NCBI GenBank assembly: GCA_963810905.1
Contig: CAWEPG010000002.1
Span: forward strand, 434,001-498,000
Direction of reading: 5' to 3'
Source of the DNA: CAWBAT01 sp963810905
GTDB taxonomy: Bacteria; Acidobacteriota; Terriglobia; Versatilivoradales; Versatilivoraceae
DNA length: 64,000 nt
Shown one piece after another: positions 37,331 through 46,327 of the stretch. The position numbers were made by a program, and so were the translations under genes. The stretch's first letter is position 1, and every line of letters starts with the position of its first letter. Under the pieces are notes generated by a model. That model was given only the letters and a program-made list of their open reading frames with translations, did no database searches and was not told the DNA's origin.

Positions 37331-39088
37331 ATGAAAAGCAAATCAGAAAAGCTTGAAGTCCGGCTTGCCGCTATCCTCAAAAGCATCGGTGATGCGGTGA
37401 TTGCCACGGATCTCGAAGGGTGCATTACATGCATGAATCCGGTAGCCGAACGCATGACGGGCTGGAAACAGGAAGAGGCATTAGGTCGTGACCTGACGGA
37501 AGTGTTTCGTGTCGTTGATGGGTTCACTCCACCTACGGAAGTCCTGTCCACGAATTTGCTTGATCCGCAGAAAATTGATTTTCACCATTCTATCGTCTTT
37601 GCAAGGGATAGAACAGAAACACCGATTGACATTACCACGACTCCTGTAAGGGACTATAAAGGGAATATGATCGGGAACGTCTTGGTCTTCAAAGACATCA
37701 CGATATATAAGCGGTTGAAAAGACGACTATCCTGGGAAGCAGCACATGATCCTCTGACAAAACTACCCAACCGTTCGCTTTTCCGTGAGGCACTGGAACG
37801 GGCGTTAGCGCGTGCAAAAAAACAGGACAGCCTGATTGCGGTACTCTTTCTTGACCTCGACTGGTTCAAGCTGGTAAATGACAACTTCGGGCACTTGGTG
37901 GGGGATCAACTGCTAGTCGCTGTTGCTCGTAGAATAAAGGCTTGCTTGCGGCCCAATGCCATAGTTGGACGTTTGGGAGGCGACGAGTTTGCAGTTCTCC
38001 TGGAGGAGATCAAGGAAGCTGGCGATGTCAAACCCCTCGCTGAGCGGATTAAAGAGACCTTGAAAAGCTCATTCCACTTGGCCGGGAAAGAGGTATTCGT
38101 TTCGGCTAGCATTGGAATTGCTTTAAGTTCTAATGGCGGCGATAAGGCCGAGGACTTCCTACACAATGCCGATAGGGCAATGTACCGTGTTAAAGCATTA
38201 AACAGGACAGAATGTCGATTGTGTGAAGCCTCCGTGATCCCACGTTCCCCGGTCCTATTAGAATCGGTAGCCGATCTACAGCGGGCAATTGACCAGCGGG
38301 AATTTATTATTGAGTACCAGCCGATCATATCCTTGGCCAGCGGGAATTTAACCGGCGTTGAGGCTCTCTTGCGCTGGAATCACCCTCAACGTGGTTTGCT
38401 TGCTCCAAGAGAATTCATTCCGATTGCAGAGGCGACCGGGCTGATTGTGCCCATTGGCGAGTGGCTTTTGCGAATCGTTTGTGCTCAAACCAAAGCCTGG
38501 CAATCCATGGTGGCCGTACCTGTGAGGGTGGCGGTCAATGTTTCGACCCGCCAACTCCTGGACACCGAAATGCTTAGACTGGTTGAGGCGATACTTGAGG
38601 AAACGGCGTTGACTCCGTCACTCCTTGACCTGGAATTGAGCGAGCACATTGCTGTCAAGGACCTTGACCTGATATCACCTGTCTTGGAAAGATTGAATCG
38701 TATCGGAATACGAATCTCGATGGACGATTTTGGCATCGGCTATTCTTCATTAAACCGATTGAAACGTCTTCCAATTTCAAGCATAAAAATCGACCAATCT
38801 TTCATACAAGATATTAACAGTGGCACGGATAATGCTGCCCTTACAGCTGCAATAATTGCCATGGGACACTGCCTCAAATTAAATGTTGTCGCAGAGGGGG
38901 TGGAAAAAAAGGAACAGCTAGAGTTTCTGCGTTCGCAAGGATGTGATGAGATTCAGGGCTACTTGCTAAGTCATCCGATGTCCGATACGAAGCTGACAAA
39001 ACAATTGAGACGTTCTTCTTTCAACAATTTCAGTTCTGCTGCCGACTTCACCCAACCTCCAAAGTTTTCAAGCTCCGATCAGCCATGA
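37331..39088 (+). CDS. PAS-GGDEF-EAL cyclic-di-GMP regulator
   Basis: 585 residues. An N-terminal PAS sensor (SIGDAVIATDLEGCITCMNP) is followed by GGDEF (about 137-300) and EAL (about 315-565) domains. The cyclase site GRLGGDEFAVLL is intact. The inhibitory I-site is degenerate, with R-P-N-A where RxxD is expected. The EAL domain keeps GVEALLRW, NVSTRQL, LELSEH, DDFGIGYSSL, IKIDQSFI and VAEGVE, so phosphodiesterase activity is plausible too. It has no membrane segment. Neighbouring small secreted proteins could be among its outputs, which is speculation. Confidence 0.95.
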   Translation: MKSKSEKLEVRLAAILKSIGDAVIATDLEGCITCMNPVAERMTGWKQEEALGRDLTEVFRVVDGFTPPTEVLSTNLLDPQKIDFHHSIVFARDRTETPIDITTTPVRDYKGNMIGNVLVFKDITIYKRLKRRLSWEAAHDPLTKLPNRSLFREALERALARAKKQDSLIAVLFLDLDWFKLVNDNFGHLVGDQLLVAVARRIKACLRPNAIVGRLGGDEFAVLLEEIKEAGDVKPLAERIKETLKSSFHLAGKEVFVSASIGIALSSNGGDKAEDFLHNADRAMYRVKALNRTECRLCEASVIPRSPVLLESVADLQRAIDQREFIIEYQPIISLASGNLTGVEALLRWNHPQRGLLAPREFIPIAEATGLIVPIGEWLLRIVCAQTKAWQSMVAVPVRVAVNVSTRQLLDTEMLRLVEAILEETALTPSLLDLELSEHIAVKDLDLISPVLERLNRIGIRISMDDFGIGYSSLNRLKRLPISSIKIDQSFIQDINSGTDNAALTAAIIAMGHCLKLNVVAEGVEKKEQLEFLRSQGCDEIQGYLLSHPMSDTKLTKQLRRSSFNNFSSAADFTQPPKFSSSDQP

Positions 39089-39160
39089 AGGATCGTCATA
39101 ACCTGACGAACTAATTCTCAAGATCTGCTCCAAGGTGCACCTTAGCGGGTTATAGTTTCA

Positions 39161-39493
39161 TTAGTCCAAATCTTCTTCTGTGACAAAAAATTTCCGGCGT
39201 TCAATTTCTCCCGGCGGTGCCGTCTGCCGCGCTCTGCGGTCTCTGATGATGCCCTGTTTAAGTAACAGATGGATAACGTCTCTGCGATTCTCATTAAGCT
39301 CACGGGTTATATCGGAGATACTGTATTCATGGTTTACAAATAGGTTACAGATGGTCACCGTCCTCTTAGATTGGGGATCAAGTCCCCAAAGATCTTCCGG
39401 CAAGGTGAACTCGCCTACAAGGAAATTGAAACCATCTCGTTCCTTTGATACCGATTGTTTCGTTGGAGGTTCCTCCTCTCCCTTGAAAGACAT
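39161..39493 (-). CDS. hypothetical protein with helix-turn-helix-like segment, 110 aa
   Basis: The central part KRTVTICNLFVNHEYSISDI followed by TRELNENRRDVIHLLLKQGI has the spacing of a helix-turn-helix. The ends are polar: a Lys/Glu-rich N-terminus and a C-terminus with PPGEIERRKFFVTEEDLD. No ribosome site is obvious before the ATG. It converges with the PAS-GGDEF-EAL gene. A DNA-binding role is plausible but not shown. Confidence 0.55.
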   Translation of the reverse strand: MSFKGEEEPPTKQSVSKERDGFNFLVGEFTLPEDLWGLDPQSKRTVTICNLFVNHEYSISDITRELNENRRDVIHLLLKQGIIRDRRARQTAPPGEIERRKFFVTEEDLD

Positions 39494-39677
39494 TAGATCA
39501 TCTGAAATTGTCGGGTGGTTTTATTGAGAATATTATTACCTGTCGGCCCCATACTGGCAATCATTTCGTTTCTATTATTGAGTACCCGGATACATACAGA
39601 TGATTTCTCTGGCCGTGTCATCGGCTTCTCTGACGGGGACGCCATCAGCGTCATGCATGGCGGCAGAGCCGATGAAG

Positions 39678-40001
39678 TTACTTGGCCATGACGAGAGTGT
39701 CAATGGTTACAGTTTTTGCATCTTCATCTGTTTTGCCCGTCACTATCACCGTATGACCTTCGTGGCCGCTAGCTTTATCTGGATTGGTGATGGTATAGAG
39801 ATCATCCCCTACCAGCAGCGCAAGTTTCCCCGCACCTGAGCTCACACACTTCTTGATGCATGCAATATCCTTCTCGGAACCTGCTTTATGAGCAGCTCCG
39901 CATTTGGTTTCAGTGATCACACCGGTCAAATCGTCCGCAAAAGAAGATACGGCACTTAGAGCGAAAGATAGAACCATTAGCGTTATAAGTATCCTCTTCA
40001 T
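39678..40001 (-). CDS. small secreted protein, DUF5818-like
   Basis: 107 residues. A signal peptide (MKRILITLMVLSFALSAVSS) ends at SSFA. The mature protein has ITETKCGAAHKAG and DIACIKKCVSSGAKLAL-like spacing of three cysteines and a His (actual SSGAGKLALLVGDD). This Cys-Gly-x-x-His pattern recurs in small secreted acidobacterial proteins classed as DUF5818. AGGAGG lies 10 bases upstream of the ATG. Function is unknown. Confidence 0.75.
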   Translation of the reverse strand: MKRILITLMVLSFALSAVSSFADDLTGVITETKCGAAHKAGSEKDIACIKKCVSSGAGKLALLVGDDLYTITNPDKASGHEGHTVIVTGKTDEDAKTVTIDTLVMAK

Positions 40002-40085
40002 GCTTAGTTCCTCCTTCTCCTTTTTAAATTGATTTTAGGGATCTTCGCTTCGTGAAACTTTAGTTGCCACGAAGTTAAGCCTTAG

Positions 40086-40373
40086 CGTATGCGCTATTGC
40101 ACGCGAAATCTGGTCAAAATTGAACAAGCCAAAGGACAGGACCGTTATTGACACATAGTTGTCGATGCGATCTTGCCAGATGGAAGAAGCTTGAATCATC
40201 TGATTGTGAAGGCTGGCTTTGCATGGCGGTTCAGGAAGCATACTCCCAGAGATAAGCAGCTAGAAACGCAGGAATCGGAGGCCCGGGCAGCTAAACGCGG
40301 ACTGTGGGCAGATCCTAACCCCGTCCCGCCATGGGAATACCGCACACTCGTTAGGGAAAGCCATATTCTGTAA
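40086..40373 (+). pseudogene. thermonuclease (SNase-like) C-terminal remnant
   Basis: Reading from 40086: RMRYCTRNLVKIEQAKGQDR, Y, then a TGA stop (40149-40151), then HIVVDAILPDGRSLNHLIVK and AGFAWRFRKHTPRDKQLE. It ends with EARAAKRGLWADPNPVPPWE. This is the C-terminal half of SNase-domain nucleases. The signal peptide and the N-terminal half with catalytic residues are absent, and a nonsense codon stands where Gly is usual (KDRYGR). It is not functional as read. Confidence 0.75.
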
Positions 40374-40408
40374 GCGCGCCCTTGTACACCCAGAACGCTT
40401 CTGTAGTC

Positions 40409-40861
40409 TCACCAGCGTATTTTCTGCAGGCCGAACGTTTCTGCCAACCGGTTCAACTCCGCTCGCACAGCATCCCACTCCCTCTCCGCCTCGGGATTCA
40501 GATGCCACTTGATCATCGTCTTATTGATGTCCTTTGAAACCGCGATTGCTTCCGCCACAAACCTCCGTGTCTCCGCAGGGTTATGATCGCGATTCCAGGA
40601 ATCGCCGACATGGTCCATGACATCCTCAAGGCGTTCTGCGTCTCTGTTCAACTGCTTTTCGCGGCCCGAGTGATCGAGTCGGCTTTCATCGAGCGCATGT
40701 CTGAGAATACCCTTGAAATCGTTTGTCCTTCTCTCACAGTCATTGATAATGCGGGTAGTTTCCTCAAACTGCCATTGTCGCTCCCCTGTGTGTCGGTACT
40801 GAGCTTCAATAGGGAATTGGACCAGGGCTATCAAAATGGCACTTAATGCTATTCGATACAT
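40409..40861 (-). CDS. secreted helical hypothetical protein, 150 aa
   Basis: A signal peptide (MYRIALSAILIALVQFPIEA) precedes a charged all-helical mature protein. It ends with EWDAVRAELNRLAETFGLQK, a pattern I have seen in uncharacterised secreted proteins of acidobacteria. AGGAGGT lies 6 bases upstream of the ATG. No catalytic motif or cysteine pair is present apart from one Cys near the N-terminus. Confidence 0.7.
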   Translation of the reverse strand: MYRIALSAILIALVQFPIEAQYRHTGERQWQFEETTRIINDCERRTNDFKGILRHALDESRLDHSGREKQLNRDAERLEDVMDHVGDSWNRDHNPAETRRFVAEAIAVSKDINKTMIKWHLNPEAEREWDAVRAELNRLAETFGLQKIRW

Positions 40862-41021
40862 TGTCCACCTCCTATCATTTAGACGGTCTAAACAGTTTCA
40901 GGGTTGTAGCAAAAGCTTTTAAACCAAAACTTCCTGGTTCTTCAAAGAGGGCGAAGGTCCGGCGGCCCTGCGGGAGTGGCGAAAGAGAACTCACGCCACC
41001 CCCATCAGCTTTGAGTCAGAC

Positions 41022-41366
41022 CTACTTAGCTTGTTTGGCAACTATATGGGATGAAATTTTGGAGTACGTAGCCGCAGGAATAACTTTCTTGGTCTTGAGA
41101 TCAGACTTCATCTTGTAGGGACGAGCCGCGATGATCTTGTCCGCATCAGCATCACTAATGGCGGGCAGGGTCATCAACTGTGCCTTGGTAGCTGAGTTCA
41201 AATCGACCAACTCTGCCTTTGTTGCAGCGGGAGGTTTCGCGGATGCTGTCGGAGCAAGGGTAGCCTTCTTAGCCGGTGCGGGTGCCTGTGCCAGCCCGAG
41301 GGTGCAACCAAGAATCAGGACGCCAACTGCAAGGGGCAACTGGGACAATACGGTGTTGATTCGCAT
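41022..41366 (-). CDS. secreted helix-hairpin-helix protein (ComEA-like)
   Basis: 114 residues. A signal peptide (LPLAVGVLILGCTLGLAQA) leads to an Ala/Pro/Lys-rich linker, then an HHH domain: LVDLNSATKAQLMTLPAISD and ADADKIIAARPYKMKSDL. HHH domains of this sort bind DNA backbone, as in the competence protein ComEA. Secretion suggests contact with external DNA, but no other competence genes are near. AAAGGAG precedes the ATG. A decayed copy of its C-terminus lies at 37022-37132. Confidence 0.8.
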   Translation of the reverse strand: MRINTVLSQLPLAVGVLILGCTLGLAQAPAPAKKATLAPTASAKPPAATKAELVDLNSATKAQLMTLPAISDADADKIIAARPYKMKSDLKTKKVIPAATYSKISSHIVAKQAK

Positions 41367-41885
41367 CGCTTCTCTCCTTTAATTAAATTTCTTGACCAAC
41401 ACAATCCAAGTTGCATGCGGTTGTCCAAACGAGAGAAGGTCTCATAACTGATTGTTTTCCTGGAGATAGCTGAAACTAAAGTTATCTGCCGAGCCACTAA
41501 GAATGATGCCTTCCGCCTCGGTGTGGCAATTTGTCAATTAATTTACGCTAGCCACACGATCACGGGAGCTGTCAAACAGAGGAAACATGATTTAACCTGT
41601 CTCGTACTCGAAAATCCTTAAGGGAGGCTGATTTTAGCGCGTTTTCAGAGATGGCAGCAGAAGTTGATGAGTTCAAATGTCGGATGACCTAGGCTATCCG
41701 AGGCCAAGAGTAAAGTAGAAATCATATCGTTCCAAGTCCTTGCAAGCGAACGTAAAGTTTTAGAAGAAGTGACCCGAAAAGAAGATCTGAAGCTTTCGGG
41801 CTCGCTGAGAAAAGCCTCGTTTTGTAATTCGGCAACGCTCTTGGTTGAGCAATACTTCATCAGCAATATAAGGGGGGTAAACAAA
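41367..41885. other. intergenic region, no gene seen
   Basis: No supported gene. The frame of the following CDS is open upstream to 41769 but without a ribosome site. AGGGGGG at 41871-41877 serves the ATG at 41886. Confidence 0.4.
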
Positions 41886-42284
41886 ATGAGGAGCTTCATG
41901 AAGACAACATTTATTGCCGTGATGCTACTGGCCAGCGGATCGGTATTCGGCGCTGACATCTCCATTGGAATCTTAATTGGCCCGCCGCCGCCTCCGTATG
42001 TGGTCCACGTTTTGCCTCCATCCCCAAGCCCCGAGTTTGTATGGGTAGCCGGGTATTGGTATCCGTGGGGAAAGCATTACAAGTGGCATGAAGGTTATTG
42101 GACTCGGCCACCGTACGTAGAGGCTAGATGGGTGCAACCTTATTACGATGGAGAGCGGTTCTATGCAGGTTACTGGAAAGGCGGTCGAGGTCGGTGTGAA
42201 CATAACCACCACTGGGACCGAGACCACAACCGGGACTATAACAAGGGCTATAAAAAGCACCATGATAAGGACCACGACCACTAG
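41886..42284 (+). CDS. secreted YXWGXW-repeat-like protein
   Basis: 132 residues. Signal peptide MKTTFIAVMLLASGSVFGA; ATG 41898 is an alternative start. A Pro-rich stretch (GPPPPPYVVHVLPPSPSPEF) is followed by aromatic repeats WVAGYWYPWGKHYKWHEGYW and WVQPYYDGERFYAGYW, the YXWGXW pattern. The His/Asp/Lys-rich tail (DRDHNRDYNKGYKKHHDKDH) could bind metal. Such proteins sit in the envelope and have no known activity. Confidence 0.75.
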   Translation: MRSFMKTTFIAVMLLASGSVFGADISIGILIGPPPPPYVVHVLPPSPSPEFVWVAGYWYPWGKHYKWHEGYWTRPPYVEARWVQPYYDGERFYAGYWKGGRGRCEHNHHWDRDHNRDYNKGYKKHHDKDHDH

Positions 42285-42601
42285 CAACATACGACCGGCG
42301 GCCTGCCTTCGTCGCTCCCGTATCGGAAAAAAGACTAGAAGCGACTGAAACACCATCTCCCCAGACTCTAGTTAGCTAAACGTATAAAAAAGCCGCGGCG
42401 CATCCGTGATCCTAGGCCAAAAGGATTGTTGTGCGTTTCCTTGCTTGTGCTCTATAGTGGGTTAGATGCAGCAGACAATCCTACTACTTCTTTTTCTGGA
42501 GTGGGGTTCGCACGTAGATTGCCTACAGTCCTCGCAAGGTGTTGCTTTGTTGTGACTGCCGATTTCGGTGGTAGCTTGCAGTACAAGAAGGGAGGGGCCC
42601 T
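42285..42601. other. intergenic region, nothing recognised
   Basis: A 29-codon frame at 42467 is too short and lacks a ribosome site. The region ends with the strong GGGAGGGG site (42590-42597) of the next small gene. Confidence 0.4.
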
Positions 42602-42778
42602 ATGAAATTCTTTCTGACGATTGTGTCCTTCGTTCTCTTAGGTTTTGCGATCGTCGGACTAATTCACGGTGACCTGTTCATCGTGCTGACTAATTTCACA
42701 GCGGTCAAGCATGATGCAGAGGTAAGCTTGGCTATTTCCGTTTGTGCCGGTTTCGTCGTCTCTATGCTTTATGACTGA
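42602..42778 (+). CDS. small membrane protein, 58 aa
   Basis: Encodes MKFFLTIVSFVLLGFAIVGL, then IHGDLFIVLTNFTAVKHDAE and VSLAISVCAGFVVSMLYD. Two hydrophobic segments flank a short polar loop. A strong ribosome site (GGGAGGGG) lies 4 bases before the ATG. The frame is free of rare features and the opposite-strand frame is unconvincing. Family unknown. Confidence 0.6.
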   Translation: MKFFLTIVSFVLLGFAIVGLIHGDLFIVLTNFTAVKHDAEVSLAISVCAGFVVSMLYD

Positions 42779-43341
42779 GTTTAGGCGAACAAGAAAATCA
42801 ACATAATCGCCTTCCATCCTCCCCTTTCTTTCTAACTTTTGCTTCATGCCGGATGAAAAAGTCAGCGTATCTACACGCACACGATTTCTCAAGACATTGA
42901 GTGAATGATTCACCACTGTAAGTAAATCAACCCGCTCAATACCTCATAAAATCAAGGGTTTTCCAGCATAGTCCAAATATCAAGACCGGCCCCTTTCCCC
43001 CATTAGTCTAAGGTCACGAAGATGTCGCAACGCCGCCAATTGGCTTCCATAATGCCGCATCCGGCCAGTGCCCGCCAAATAAACAGTTGCTTTCCAGCAC
43101 CCGTCTTGTTTGCAAGGGACAGGCCATTAGGAAACTCGGAAACAGACGGTCGAGCTGGAATATTACGTGAATTTTGTTAGTAGCGATGGCGAGATTGACG
43201 TTTCCGGTGCATTGCCCTAACATCGAAAGCCATGCAAGCCGCAGGGAAAAGCAAGGGTTATACCCTGCTCAGGGCCAAAAACCATTAGAACGCAATTGCA
43301 TCCGGGGACAGCGTTCCCCTTCCTTTTAGGAAAGGACCATC
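42779..43341. other. intergenic region, no gene seen
   Basis: No supported gene or RNA was recognised. AGGAAAGGA at 43329-43337 serves the following ATG. Confidence 0.4.
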
Positions 43342-44988
43342 ATGCCAGAATATTCCATCAGTCCGACCGGTGAAAAGTTTGCCTTGCCAACCAAGGAAGA
43401 TTACGCGGTCGAGTATAGGCGGCTCCAGAAGCTTGCAGCAGCAGCCCATAAGGAAGGGAAAGAAGTTGTGGTCGTGATGGGTTTGGGTTTTGTCGGGGCA
43501 GTGATGGCGGCGATAGTGGCCGACACGGTCCACAAAAAGAAGGGCCATTCCACGAAATTCGTTATCGGTTGCCAGCGGCCCAGCACGCGTAGTTACTGGA
43601 AGACGCCGCTGCTCAACCGCGGGGAGTCACCGGTAAAGTCCGAAGATCCTGAGGTTGACCCGATGATCTCCCGCTGCGTCCAGGAAAAGAAGACACTCGT
43701 TGCTACCTATAATCCTGACTGCCTGGCCCTGGCAGATTGCGTCGTGGTGGACGTTCAATGTGATTATACCAAGCATCACCTGGGCTCCATGAAAACCGGG
43801 GAGGCCGAGATGGCAGCGCTAGAGGCCACCCTAAAGACCATTGGTGAAAAGATCCAACCCAAATGCCTGGTACTCATCGAGACAACCGTCGCTCCCGGGA
43901 CCACGGAGTTTGTGGCTTGGCCCATCCTCAAGAAGGCGTTCCAAGCCCGCGCCATCAAGGCCGTGCCGCTGCTGGCCCACAGCTTCGAGCGGGTCATGCC
44001 GGGCAAGGATTACGTCAGCAGCATCCGCGATTTCTGGCGAGTCTGTTCGGGCTGCAACAGTGAGGCGAGAAAGCGCGTGGTCAAATTTCTGAACGAAGTG
44101 CTCAATGTCGAAAAGTTCCCGTTGACGGTGATGGATCGGCCGATTGAGTCTGAGACGACCAAGATTGTTGAGAACTCGTATCGCGCTACCATTCTGGCAT
44201 TCCTGAACGAGTGGTCAATATTCTCTGAACGGAATGGCGTGGATCTGATGAAAGTCATCCGGGCTATCAAAACGAGGCCGACGCACAGCAACATCATCTT
44301 TCCCGGCCCCGGGATTGGCGGGTACTGTCTGCCCAAAGACGGCGGACTGGGTTATTGGGCCTACCGGCACATCCTGGGCTTCGAAGACGGGGATAGCGTC
44401 TTCAAGATGAGCACCGCTGCAATCGATATCAATGATACTCGAGGGTTGCATGTCGCCGAGCTCACTCGTGACGCATTGCGCAACCTGGGCAGATATATTG
44501 CCGGCGCGCGGGTTCTCCTCGCCGGAGCAAGTTACCGAGAGGATGTCGGGGATACACGTTACAGCGGCAGCGAACTGGTATTGCGCAAGCTTGCCGAAAT
44601 GGGCGCGGAAATGTCTGTGCACGATCCCTATGTCAGTCATTGGTACGAACTGGAGAGCCAGGACACCTACCCCGCGCCAGGCCATTCGTGGTCCAGGTTC
44701 TTCCGCAATCAGCAAGACCTGGTAAATATTCGAGTGCAGAAGGATCTGCCGGCAGCTCTCAAAGGCGTAGAGGCCTTGATTCTGGCGGTGCGCCATGCAC
44801 CCTACTTGCAGTTGAAACCGGACGACGTCGTCAAATGGGCCGGGGGCCCCATAGCCATTGTTGATTGCTTTGGTATCCTCGAAGATGAGCATATCAGCCG
44901 ATACTTCGAGCTTGGGTGCGAGGTAAAAGCCCTCGGCCGCGGGCACATCCAACGTATAAAAGAAAAAGTCCGTTCATCTAAAGCCTAG
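43342..44988 (+). CDS. nucleotide-sugar (UDP-glucose/GDP-mannose family) dehydrogenase
   Basis: Oxidises a nucleotide sugar to its uronate for polysaccharide synthesis. VVVVMGLGFVGAVMAAIVAD is the NAD-binding start, ETTVAPGTTE a conserved loop, and GIGGYCLPKDGG contains the catalytic Cys (about residue 330). The third domain has LLAGASYREDVGDTRYSGSE and VHDPYV. At 548 residues it is about 100 longer than typical Ugd, with a 40-residue N-terminal extension and insertions. No glycosyltransferase lies beside it. The sugar substrate is uncertain. Confidence 0.9.
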   Translation: MPEYSISPTGEKFALPTKEDYAVEYRRLQKLAAAAHKEGKEVVVVMGLGFVGAVMAAIVADTVHKKKGHSTKFVIGCQRPSTRSYWKTPLLNRGESPVKSEDPEVDPMISRCVQEKKTLVATYNPDCLALADCVVVDVQCDYTKHHLGSMKTGEAEMAALEATLKTIGEKIQPKCLVLIETTVAPGTTEFVAWPILKKAFQARAIKAVPLLAHSFERVMPGKDYVSSIRDFWRVCSGCNSEARKRVVKFLNEVLNVEKFPLTVMDRPIESETTKIVENSYRATILAFLNEWSIFSERNGVDLMKVIRAIKTRPTHSNIIFPGPGIGGYCLPKDGGLGYWAYRHILGFEDGDSVFKMSTAAIDINDTRGLHVAELTRDALRNLGRYIAGARVLLAGASYREDVGDTRYSGSELVLRKLAEMGAEMSVHDPYVSHWYELESQDTYPAPGHSWSRFFRNQQDLVNIRVQKDLPAALKGVEALILAVRHAPYLQLKPDDVVKWAGGPIAIVDCFGILEDEHISRYFELGCEVKALGRGHIQRIKEKVRSSKA

Positions 44989-45076
44989 AAGTCGGAAGGC
45001 GCTGTCAAACGTGGTTAAACTGAAAGAAGCCTTCGCCTTGCAGCTTGGCTGATCGATAAAGCCGTGTGCGACGACA

Positions 45077-45105
45077 CGAAGACATCCCGAAAATGTATGT
45101 CTTCG
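45077..45105. repeat. inverted repeat CGAAGACAT/ATGTCTTCG
   Basis: A 9-bp perfect stem (45077-45085 with 45097-45105) around an 11-base loop, followed by CCACCCGGCG. The stem plus tail resembles the palindrome at 47800-47828, which ends ATGTCTGTGCCACCCAGCG. It lies 89 bases after the nucleotide-sugar dehydrogenase stop and may help end its transcript. Confidence 0.55.
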
Positions 45106-45132
45106 CCACCCGGCGACTTAATACCGGTCGGT

Positions 45133-46063
45133 TCAGACATTGACTTTCAGTTGGTTTATGAGAGATCGGACATTCTCCTTCCGAGCTTCCAGACCTTGTC
45201 TCATCATTTCAATCAAGAGCGTTTCAAATAAGTCCTCACTGGCTCCCTCCGCGAGTGCTATCTCTCGAACCTGCCGCCGGTATTGGCGTAGCTCCAATAT
45301 GGTCTTCTCGGATTGCCAGGTTCTCGGCTCAGAAATCGGCTGATATCGAGCATCCAGTGAAAGGCGGATCCGGTCGGAAGTATTGGGAAGTGCCCGATGA
45401 ATCATCAGGCTATGGAAGAGCAAGAGATCTCCTGGGCGATAGTTCGCCGTCAACCAGTTTTGCTGAATACGCTCCCAAGGGACTCCGCGCTGTTTTCTTC
45501 CTCGAAAGATATAGGAGTAGGCCGTCTCGTGCTCCACGTGCTCCAGCAGCCCCGACTGATGGCTGCGAGCCGCCAGAGTCAGCCCCCCAACCTCCCGTTC
45601 AATATTCATCAAGGGGATCCAGGCCGTTCGAAAGCGATTGGTTTGCCGGATGAAAAAATGATCTTGATGGGATGGCGTCAGATGTTTCTCGTCTTTGGGC
45701 AATGCGAAGCGAATATCGGTGTTGCGATACATGAATACCGGTTCGCCAAAGATCTTTTCGAAAAAGAGCAGGCTCGATTCTCGATCGAGTAGCTCCTGAT
45801 AGGAATCCAAAGCATAGAGGGCATTATCATCAATCTGGTCCAGCCCCGCGCCCGTCCAGATCGGTTCTGATTCACCAGTTTTCACGACTCCTTGTTTCTG
45901 CAGCACCTCGACAAAGTCTTGCTTCACTTTGAGGACTGCATCCGCCTCCAAAACATTCCGAAAAAAAAGGTAGCCTTCTTCGCAGGAAAGTCGCATTCAG
46001 CTTTTCAAAGTCATTCAATAGATGATTGGCTGTCTGAAATTCACCCATCGCGTTCTGGGTCAT
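45133..46063 (-). CDS. phytanoyl-CoA dioxygenase (PhyH) family protein, one frameshift
   Basis: Fe(II)/2-oxoglutarate oxygenase. SHQDHFFIRQ holds the His and Asp metal ligands, and LFHSLMIHRALPN the distal His, followed by DRIRLSLDARYQP with the 2OG Arg. The open frame starts at 45996, but family-like sequence continues upstream in another frame (MTQNAMGEFQTANHLLNDFE, KLN). That has an ATG at 46063 with AAGGA 8 bases before it. One extra base near 45992-45998 explains the break. About 310 residues in all. Substrate unknown. Confidence 0.83.
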
Positions 46064-46157
46064 ATTCGCGTTCCTTTGCACCACAAACAGAACAAAAGGA
46101 TTATCGGCTCCCCTCACCCCAACGCGGGAGAGGGGACGGGAGTGAGGGGGGACAAAT

Positions 46158-46267
46158 GGCGGTCATAGACCGCCACTACAGTGAATGGTTCAGCTTTTGG
46201 AGGGCTGAGCTCTGCGAAGCCGCGAAAGCACGATGCGCGATCCGGCCTCGTAGAACTCGGCCATCCA
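46158..46267. repeat. dispersed palindromic repeats (two adjoining units)
   Basis: First unit: TGGCGGTC-ATA-GACCGCCA, 46157-46175, a perfect 8-bp hairpin. Second unit: TGGAGGGCTGAGCTCTGC (46198-46215) pairs imperfectly with GTAGAACTCGGCCATCCA (46250-46267). The second unit is related to the element at 55604-55662. An upstream CCCCTCACCCC/GGGAGTGAGGGG stretch (about 46090-46150) is a further imperfect palindrome. Confidence 0.6.
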
Positions 46268-46327
46268 GACCGAATACCGAATTTTCGGCGCCCCACGCCC
46301 CAAACGTGGGAGACATGTCAGAGAACC

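Noticed and set aside
42467..42556. 29-codon hydrophobic frame
   Set aside because: Too short and without a ribosome site to support a gene.
44215..44952. 245-codon minus-strand frame
   Set aside because: Lies wholly within the nucleotide-sugar dehydrogenase gene, whose motifs are decisive.
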